From contig JAEXKM010000322.1 of the NCBI GenBank assembly GCA_023445705.1, positions 1-17,664 of the forward strand: a stretch of DNA of 17,664 nucleotides, written 5' to 3'. Made by a program: the position numbers and the translations under genes. Source of the stretch: Pseudomonadota bacterium (GTDB lineage Bacteria > Pseudomonadota > Alphaproteobacteria > Caulobacterales > Caulobacteraceae). Within the stretch, counting starts at the first letter, position 1. Every line of letters starts with the position of its first letter. Positions 13,511 to 17,664 of the stretch are shown piece after piece. The notes below the pieces were generated by a model that searched no databases, was not told the DNA's origin, and worked only from the letters and a program-made list of their open reading frames with translations.

Positions 13511-13605
13511 CCTTAACTTACGCCCTTAACGGGTCGTTCGACTCTCTACACTAGTCTCTCTCAGTACTCCGGGCCGCCGCTCGAAAGCGCGGTCCTCGAG
13601 GATTC
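13511..13605 (+). promoter_or_regulatory. TTAAC half-sites and GANTC sites upstream of the diguanylate cyclase gene
   Basis: CCTTAAC occurs twice as a direct repeat (13511-13517 and 13524-13530). TTAA is rare in this GC-rich DNA. It resembles CtrA half-sites, but the spacing is nine bases rather than the canonical seven. GACTC at 13540-13544 and GATTC at 13601-13605 are GANTC sites in the same 107-base gap, and a third (13633-13637) lies in the first codons. No clear -35/-10 pair was identified. Confidence 0.3.
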
Positions 13606-13617
13606 AGGGAAGACAGA

Positions 13618-14667
13618 ATGTCCGACGAGATCGAATCCAAGCTTCGCGGCCCTGGCGCCTATGCGCTGGCGCGGCAGGCCCTGGACGCCATGGAGGCGCA
13701 CCAGGTCTGGCCGACCGCAATCAATTTCGAACTCTGGACCTACTACGTAGGCGCCCCTGACAGCCCGCTGGGGCGCGAGATCGCCCGGCTCCTGTCTTCC
13801 GGGGAGGCCTTTACAGACCTCGTGGCCGACGAACTGGCGGCCACATATTTGCCCAAGGCCAAGCTTACCGAACAGATCCGCGACGCCGGCGACGCCCTAA
13901 CCAAGGAACTCGAAGCGGTCAGCCACGCAATCAAGACCGCGCAGAAGTCCAGCGAGGCCTACGGCGACACCCTGGCCGGCGCATCCCGGTCGCTGGCCCA
14001 CGCCGACGGCATCGATCTGCAGCAGATGGTCGACACGCTGATCAGCGCGACCCGACGCGTACAGCAGGAAAATAAGGTCCTCGAAAGCCGGCTTTCGGAA
14101 TCCACCGCGCAGGTGACAAAACTGCGCGAGCATCTGGAACAGGTTCGCCGCGACGCCACGACGGACGGCTTGACCAACCTGGCCAATCGCAAGGCTTTCG
14201 ACGAGGAATTGTCTCGCGCCTGCGCCGACGCGCAGGCGGCCGGACAGGACCTCACGCTCGCCCTGATCGATATCGATCATTTCAAGTCCTTCAACGACAC
14301 CTGGGGTCACCAGACCGGCGACCAGGTCATCCGCTATGTCGCCAGCGTGATCGGCCGTGTCGGCGCCCCGCCCCGCTTCGCCGCCCGTTATGGCGGGGAA
14401 GAGTTCGCGCTGATCTTTCCGCGCGAACGCGCCGATCTCGCCGCCACCGTGCTGGAAGAGATTCGCGAGGAAGTCGCTTCGCGCATGCTCAAGCGGCGCT
14501 CCACGAACGACGACCTAGGCGCGATCACCATATCGGCTGGCGTCGCCGAGCTGCGTGGGACCGAGGGCGCTCATGGGCTGATGGAACGGGCTGACAAGGC
14601 GCTTTACGCCTCCAAGCGCAGCGGCCGCAATCGGGTGACCAAGGCGGAGCAATCCGTCGCCGCTTGA
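13618..14667 (+). CDS. Diguanylate cyclase (GGDEF domain)
   Basis: This enzyme joins two GTP molecules into the second messenger cyclic di-GMP, which governs motility and surface attachment. The protein is 349 residues and has no membrane segment, so it should be cytoplasmic. Residues 13-80 form a helical region (YALARQALDAMEAHQVWPTA, then INFELWTYYV), of a kind found in front of other alphaproteobacterial GGDEF domains. Residues 85-178 look like coiled coil. The cyclase domain starts at TTDGLTNLANRKAF (181-194) and has DIDHFKSFND (218-227), the active-site GGEEF (259-263) and ADKALYASKRSGRNRV (325-340). The inhibitory RxxD motif is absent: residues 250-253 read APPR. An AGGGA ribosome site lies eight bases before the ATG. 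It follows rhlE by 107 bases; shared transcription is uncertain. The catalytic set suggests an active enzyme. Confidence 0.92.
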   Translation: MSDEIESKLRGPGAYALARQALDAMEAHQVWPTAINFELWTYYVGAPDSPLGREIARLLSSGEAFTDLVADELAATYLPKAKLTEQIRDAGDALTKELEAVSHAIKTAQKSSEAYGDTLAGASRSLAHADGIDLQQMVDTLISATRRVQQENKVLESRLSESTAQVTKLREHLEQVRRDATTDGLTNLANRKAFDEELSRACADAQAAGQDLTLALIDIDHFKSFNDTWGHQTGDQVIRYVASVIGRVGAPPRFAARYGGEEFALIFPRERADLAATVLEEIREEVASRMLKRRSTNDDLGAITISAGVAELRGTEGAHGLMERADKALYASKRSGRNRVTKAEQSVAA

Positions 14668-14739
14668 CGCGCTTTCCCACTAGCCTGACGCCAGGACATA
14701 TCCTCTTTAGTCCGCCGAAAGATCTCGAGGGAGGACGCC

Positions 14740-15537
14740 ATGGCCTATGCGAAAATCAAGACGTCGAAGAGCGACGGCATCGGTGTGATCACCTTGGCCG
14801 ACCCATCGACGCTGAACGCGGCCGGGCTCGACCTGATGGAAGAACTGGTCGACGCCGCCAACGCGATGAAGGCCGATGAGGAGGTCCGCTGCCTCATCAT
14901 CACCGGCGAGGGCCGAGGCTTCTGCTCGGGCGCCAACCTCTCGGGCCGCGGCACGGCCCCGGCTAATCCCGATCCGGAAGGCCCCGACGCCGGGGCGGCG
15001 CTCGAGACCGTCTACAACCCCTTCGTCACCTCCATTCGCGACTACCCGATCCCGATCGTGACCGCGGTCAATGGGCCGGCCGCTGGCGTCGGCTGCTCGC
15101 TGGCCCTGATGGGCGACATCATCGTGGCCGCCGAAAGCGCCTACTTCCTCCAGGCGTTCCGGCGCATCGGGCTGGTCCCGGACGGTGGCTCGACCTACCT
15201 GTTGCCGCGCCTGATCGGCAAGGCGCGAGCCATGGAGATGGCGCTGCTAGGCGAAAAAGTCCCCGCGGCCACGGCCGAGACTTGGGGCCTGATCAATCGC
15301 TGCGTCCCCGACGACAAGCTGATGCCGACCGCCATGGAGTTCGCCAAGGCCCTGGCCACCGGCCCGAAGGCGCTCGGCTCCATCCGCAAGCTCATCTGGG
15401 ACAGCCTGGACGAAGAATGGTCCTCGCAGCTTCACGCTGAAAGGATGGCCCAGAAATCCGCAGGCCGCACCGAGGACAATCGCGAGGGCGTTCTCGCCTT
15501 CCTCCAAAAGCGTCCGGCCCAGTTCAAGGGACGCTAG
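14740..15537 (+). CDS. Enoyl-CoA hydratase/isomerase family protein, isomerase-like active site
   Basis: This is a 265-residue crotonase-fold enzyme acting on acyl-CoA thioesters in the cytoplasm. The fold is shown by GVITLADPSTLNA (15-27), the oxyanion-hole segments FCSGANLSG (61-69) and NGPAAGVGCSLALMGDII (111-128), and FRRIGLVPDGGSTYLLPR (140-157). Of the two glutamates that hydratases use, the first position is Ser120 and the second is Asp148 in GLVPDGGS. This pattern fits the PaaG-like enoyl-CoA isomerases, which keep one aspartate, better than a true hydratase. PaaG itself (phenylacetate degradation) is possible, but no paa genes are nearby. The ribosome site GGGAGGA is strong. The 72-base gap before it (14668-14739) holds no feature I can support. 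Its stop codon overlaps that of the converging LtrA gene. Confidence 0.85.
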   Translation: MAYAKIKTSKSDGIGVITLADPSTLNAAGLDLMEELVDAANAMKADEEVRCLIITGEGRGFCSGANLSGRGTAPANPDPEGPDAGAALETVYNPFVTSIRDYPIPIVTAVNGPAAGVGCSLALMGDIIVAAESAYFLQAFRRIGLVPDGGSTYLLPRLIGKARAMEMALLGEKVPAATAETWGLINRCVPDDKLMPTAMEFAKALATGPKALGSIRKLIWDSLDEEWSSQLHAERMAQKSAGRTEDNREGVLAFLQKRPAQFKGR

Positions 15538-16715
15538 GCTTCCCGCAGCCGTCCTCGGCGAAGCCAATAGGTCTCCGAGCCCGCCACCGCGACCAGCACG
15601 GCCGAGGTGGCGAAGCTCAGGCTCATTGGAGTCATGGCCCCCGCGACCGGCGCGAGCAGCAACAAGGCCAGAAGCCCGCCGGCGTGCGACCGCGGCGCCT
15701 TGCCGGTGGTCGCAATGCGGAACAGCAGATCGCCAGCGAGATAGAGCGCCGGCCCGCCCAGCAGCACCAGCGTCGTCTTGATGTCCACGTGTCCCAGGGG
15801 ATGGGTCAGGGCCAGTTCGTCGCCCACTGCGGTGACCACGATGCCGGCGACCAGGGGCAGGTGGATATAGGTGTAGGCGAGCCGCGCCAGCCGCCCAGGG
15901 TCATCCGACTTGGCGATATGCTCGCTCGCCCGCTCGGCCGCCGCATCGAAGTAGATCCACCACATGGCGACGCTGGCGAAGAACGCAGCGCCGAACGCCC
16001 CGATCACGCTGAGCGACATCGGTAGTTCGGCAAAGGTGGCGCCCGTGACGAGAATGGACTCCCCAAGTGCGATGATCACGAACAACGCGCATCGCTCGGC
16101 CATGTGACCGCCCTCGACCTCCCAATCCCCGGTGGTCGACCTGCCCAGTCCTGGTGTCCAGAAGCCCGCCGAGGGCGCGGCGAATTCGATCGCCACTGCG
16201 ACGGCCCAGAGCGCCCGCCGCAGCCCCTGCTCGGCCAGGCCGCCAGCGATCCAGAAGACGGCCGAAGCCACCAGCCAGGCCGTGATCCGTACGAAGTTGA
16301 GATAGTTTCGCGCGTTGTGCCGACGCAGCGCCCACATGGCGAACAGCGAACGGCCCACCTGCATGAATACGAAGGCGCTCGCAAACAGCAGCCCCTTTTC
16401 GCCGAAGGCGTCGGGCAAGGAAGTGGTGAGTAGCAGGCCGGCCAGCATCAGCACGATCAGCAGCAAACGCACCTGCGTCCGCTCCGGATCGAGCCAGTTG
16501 GTGATCCAGCATGTGAAGATCCAGACCCACCAGACCGCCAGGAACAGCAGCCCGGCCTCGATCGCGCCGAGGGGCGTCAGATGCTTGAGCAACGCATGGG
16601 AAAGCTGGGTGATCGCGAAGACGAACACCAGGTCGAAGAATAGCTCGATGAAGGTGACGCGGTGGTGGTCGTGCCCCGTCCGCGTTCTTTGCAGGTCGAC
16701 TCGCGATCCGAACAT
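15534..16715 (-). CDS. Low temperature requirement protein A (LtrA) family membrane protein
   Basis: This is a 393-residue integral membrane protein of the LtrA family, named after a Listeria gene needed for growth in the cold; its molecular activity is not established. The N-terminal signature FIELFFDLVFVFAITQL (22-38) is the family hallmark, preceded by a short basic, histidine-containing cytoplasmic start. Further conserved segments are WWVWIFTCWITNWLDP, the histidine- and acid-containing HMAERCALFVIIALGESIL and AMWWIYFD. About ten to eleven helices are apparent. The start at 16715 is the first ATG before the signature, with only a weak GTAGAG ribosome site. The gene lies 77 bases after sufA on the same strand but seems unrelated in function. 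It ends in the CTAG shared with the converging enoyl-CoA hydratase gene. Confidence 0.9.
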   Translation of the reverse strand: MFGSRVDLQRTRTGHDHHRVTFIELFFDLVFVFAITQLSHALLKHLTPLGAIEAGLLFLAVWWVWIFTCWITNWLDPERTQVRLLLIVLMLAGLLLTTSLPDAFGEKGLLFASAFVFMQVGRSLFAMWALRRHNARNYLNFVRITAWLVASAVFWIAGGLAEQGLRRALWAVAVAIEFAAPSAGFWTPGLGRSTTGDWEVEGGHMAERCALFVIIALGESILVTGATFAELPMSLSVIGAFGAAFFASVAMWWIYFDAAAERASEHIAKSDDPGRLARLAYTYIHLPLVAGIVVTAVGDELALTHPLGHVDIKTTLVLLGGPALYLAGDLLFRIATTGKAPRSHAGGLLALLLLAPVAGAMTPMSLSFATSAVLVAVAGSETYWLRRGRLREA

Positions 16716-16747
16716 GCCGGCTCTACCCCAAACCTTGATAGGCAGAG

Positions 16748-16775
16748 CGTGAGGCGCGCCGCGAACGGCGTCACG
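16748..16775 (-). terminator. Stem-loop after sufA, possible operon end
   Basis: CGTGA (16748-16752) pairs with TCACG (16771-16775), and CGCCG with CGGCG (16757-16761/16766-16770) around a CGAA loop, with a four-base bulge between. It lies between the sufA stop and the LtrA start. No T-tract follows on the minus strand, so it may be a 3'-end stabiliser or a factor-dependent stop rather than an intrinsic terminator. Confidence 0.3.
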
Positions 16776-16792
16776 TCACGAATTGTAGCTGC

Positions 16793-17194
16793 TTAGGAGT
16801 CGAGAACCTTGCCGGGCTCGATGGTGACGCTCTCTCCGCAACCGCAGGCATCCGTCTCGTTCGGGTTCCTGAACACGAACTTCGCCGAGAGCTTGGTGGT
16901 GACGTAGTCGATCTCGGTGCCGATCAGGAAGAGCACCGCCTTGGGCTCGACGAGGATGGTCACGCCCTTGTCCTCGACCGTCTCGTCCAGGGGGCCAGCC
17001 TCTTCGGCGTACTCCAGGACGTACTCCTGCCCGGCGCAGCCGCCATTCTTCACGCCGACGCGCAAGCCCGCATAGGGCTTCTCGGCCTTGTCCATGATTT
17101 CACGGACGCGCGCAGCGGCCGCGTCGGTCAAGGTGACGACCTTGGGCCTGGGCCTGCGGGCCCGGGGGGCGGGATTGACGGACAGTTCGCTCAT
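16793..17194 (-). CDS. sufA: A-type iron-sulfur carrier protein (SufA/IscA family)
   Basis: This small cytoplasmic protein accepts Fe-S clusters from the SUF scaffold and passes them to target enzymes. From the ATG at 17194 it is 133 residues, a little longer than usual because of a basic, proline-rich N-terminal stretch (residues 8-18). The three cluster-binding cysteines are in place: Cys53 in NGGCAGQEY and Cys117 and Cys119 in DACGCGES. The fold elements VTLTDAAAARV and LVEPKAVLFLIGTEIDY also match. The ATG at 17194 is chosen over a GTG two codons upstream because GGAG sits five bases before it and overlaps that GTG. It follows the DUF59 gene by 18 bases as the apparent last gene of the SUF operon, which supports SufA over IscA or ErpA. 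Confidence 0.92.
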   Translation of the reverse strand: MSELSVNPAPRARRPRPKVVTLTDAAAARVREIMDKAEKPYAGLRVGVKNGGCAGQEYVLEYAEEAGPLDETVEDKGVTILVEPKAVLFLIGTEIDYVTTKLSAKFVFRNPNETDACGCGESVTIEPGKVLDS

Positions 17195-17212
17195 GCTCAC
17201 TCCAATATGGGG

Positions 17213-17581
17213 TCAGAACATGTTGAGTTGAAGCTTGGCCTCGTCAGACATGCGCGAGGAGTCCCACGGCGGGTCGAACACCAGCTCGACCGTGACGTTG
17301 CGCACGGTCGGGATTTCCTTCACCGCGTCCTGGACCCAGCCCGGCATGTCGCCGGCGACGGGGCATCCCGGGGCGGTCAACGTCATATCGATGGCCACGT
17401 CGCGATCGTCGGACACGTCCACCTTGTAGATCAGGCCAAGTTCGTAGATGTCGACCGGGATCTCCGGGTCGAACACGGTCTTCAGCTTTTCGATCAACTG
17501 GTCGGTCAGCGCATCCAGCTCGGCTTGCGGCAGAGCGGAAGTCGCGGTGGGCTCAATGGAAGCAGCGTCATCCATGGTCAT
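17213..17581 (-). CDS. sufT: DUF59/MIP18-family Fe-S assembly protein, SufT-like
   Basis: This is a 122-residue cytoplasmic protein of the DUF59 (MIP18) family, which helps mature Fe-S proteins alongside SUF. The hallmark DPEIPVDIYELGLIY is at 38-52, followed by MTLTAPGCPVAGDMP (66-80) with the conserved Cys73, and VELVFDPPWDSSRMS (98-112), the usual end. The first 20 residues are not conserved in the family. The ATG at 17581 is two bases after the sufS stop (TGA-GC-ATG), which implies translational coupling; an ATG at 17575 is a possible alternative, and a TTG at 17587 would overlap the sufS stop. Its place between sufS and sufA supports the SUF role. The name SufT is used for such operon-borne DUF59 proteins. 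Confidence 0.9.
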   Translation of the reverse strand: MTMDDAASIEPTATSALPQAELDALTDQLIEKLKTVFDPEIPVDIYELGLIYKVDVSDDRDVAIDMTLTAPGCPVAGDMPGWVQDAVKEIPTVRNVTVELVFDPPWDSSRMSDEAKLQLNMF

Positions 17582-17583
17582 GC

Positions 17584-17664
17584 TCAAGCGAAGAAGGCCT
17601 GGGTGCGGGTCAGCGCGTCGACGAATGCGTCGGCCTCCCCTTCGGTATTATATAGGGCGAAGGA
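17584..17664 (-). CDS. sufS: Cysteine desulfurase SufS, C-terminal end (partial)
   Basis: The last 26 residues and the TGA stop (17586-17584) of a gene entering from the right edge are visible. They read SFALYNTEGEADAFVDAL and then TRTQAFFA. This matches the C-terminal strand and helix of group II cysteine desulfurases, where S-(F/L)-x-x-YNT is followed by an acidic helix and an FF ending. SufS releases sulfur from cysteine using pyridoxal phosphate and feeds the SUF scaffold. The identification rests on this short tail plus the adjoining sufT and sufA genes. The catalytic part lies outside the window. Confidence 0.8.
   Translation of the reverse strand, partial: SFALYNTEGEADAFVDALTRTQAFFA

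Noticed and set aside
13164..13529. Overlapping frames in the RhlE tail region as separate small genes
   Set aside because: The tail is low-complexity GC-rich coding DNA, which opens several alternative frames; none has a ribosome site or known motif.

Overview
The window looks like ordinary chromosome of a GC-rich alphaproteobacterium, most likely of the Caulobacterales (Caulobacter/Phenylobacterium type). This rests on the gene types and their style (ParE, PII-GlnA, RhlE ending in a VPAFLLR tail, a SUF cluster with a DUF59 protein), on the codon use, and on GANTC (CcrM-type) sites that are fairly scarce overall but sit in several promoter regions. No sequence search was possible, so the taxonomic call is an inference. 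I see no insertion sequence, phage gene, integrase, CRISPR array or plasmid function, and no gene-free stretch longer than about 230 bases.

Layout. 1-522 (+): the C-terminal end of a class I methyltransferase, then tRNA-Leu(UAG) and a 30-base palindrome. 539-4976 (-): a LysE-family exporter, a short leader-like region with a 31-codon ORF and an intrinsic terminator, then an apparent operon read from right to left (thiolase-like protein, histidine phosphatase, bifunctional NAD(P)H-hydrate repair enzyme Nnr). 5206-6995 (+): glnB-glnA, the nitrogen-signal protein PII and glutamine synthetase, closed by a strong terminator. 7052-8473 (-): a small ICMT/PEMT-like membrane methyltransferase followed by a Gfo/Idh/MocA oxidoreductase. 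8605-14667 (+): parE, an acyltransferase-3 membrane protein, the DEAD-box helicase rhlE and a GGDEF diguanylate cyclase. 14740-15537 (+): an enoyl-CoA hydratase/isomerase, converging on LtrA (15534-16715, -) with shared stop codons. 16793-17664 (-): the distal end of a SUF iron-sulfur cluster operon (sufS tail, sufT-like DUF59 protein, sufA).

The gene content is housekeeping: nitrogen assimilation, chromosome decatenation, RNA turnover, Fe-S assembly and repair of damaged NAD(P)H. The least ordinary signals are between genes. The best is upstream of the LysE exporter. On the transcribed minus strand, a 31-codon hydrophobic ORF carries a 9-base segment (CGGGAGGGG) that is repeated exactly in the 3' arm of the following intrinsic terminator. 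The terminator's 5' arm can therefore pair with either copy, which is the geometry of a transcription attenuator. Other points are a structured, Shine-Dalgarno-poor rhlE leader behind a recognisable sigma-70-like promoter, and possible cell-cycle signals (GANTC sites, TTAAC half-sites) upstream of parE and of the diguanylate cyclase. All are inferences from sequence and could be chance.
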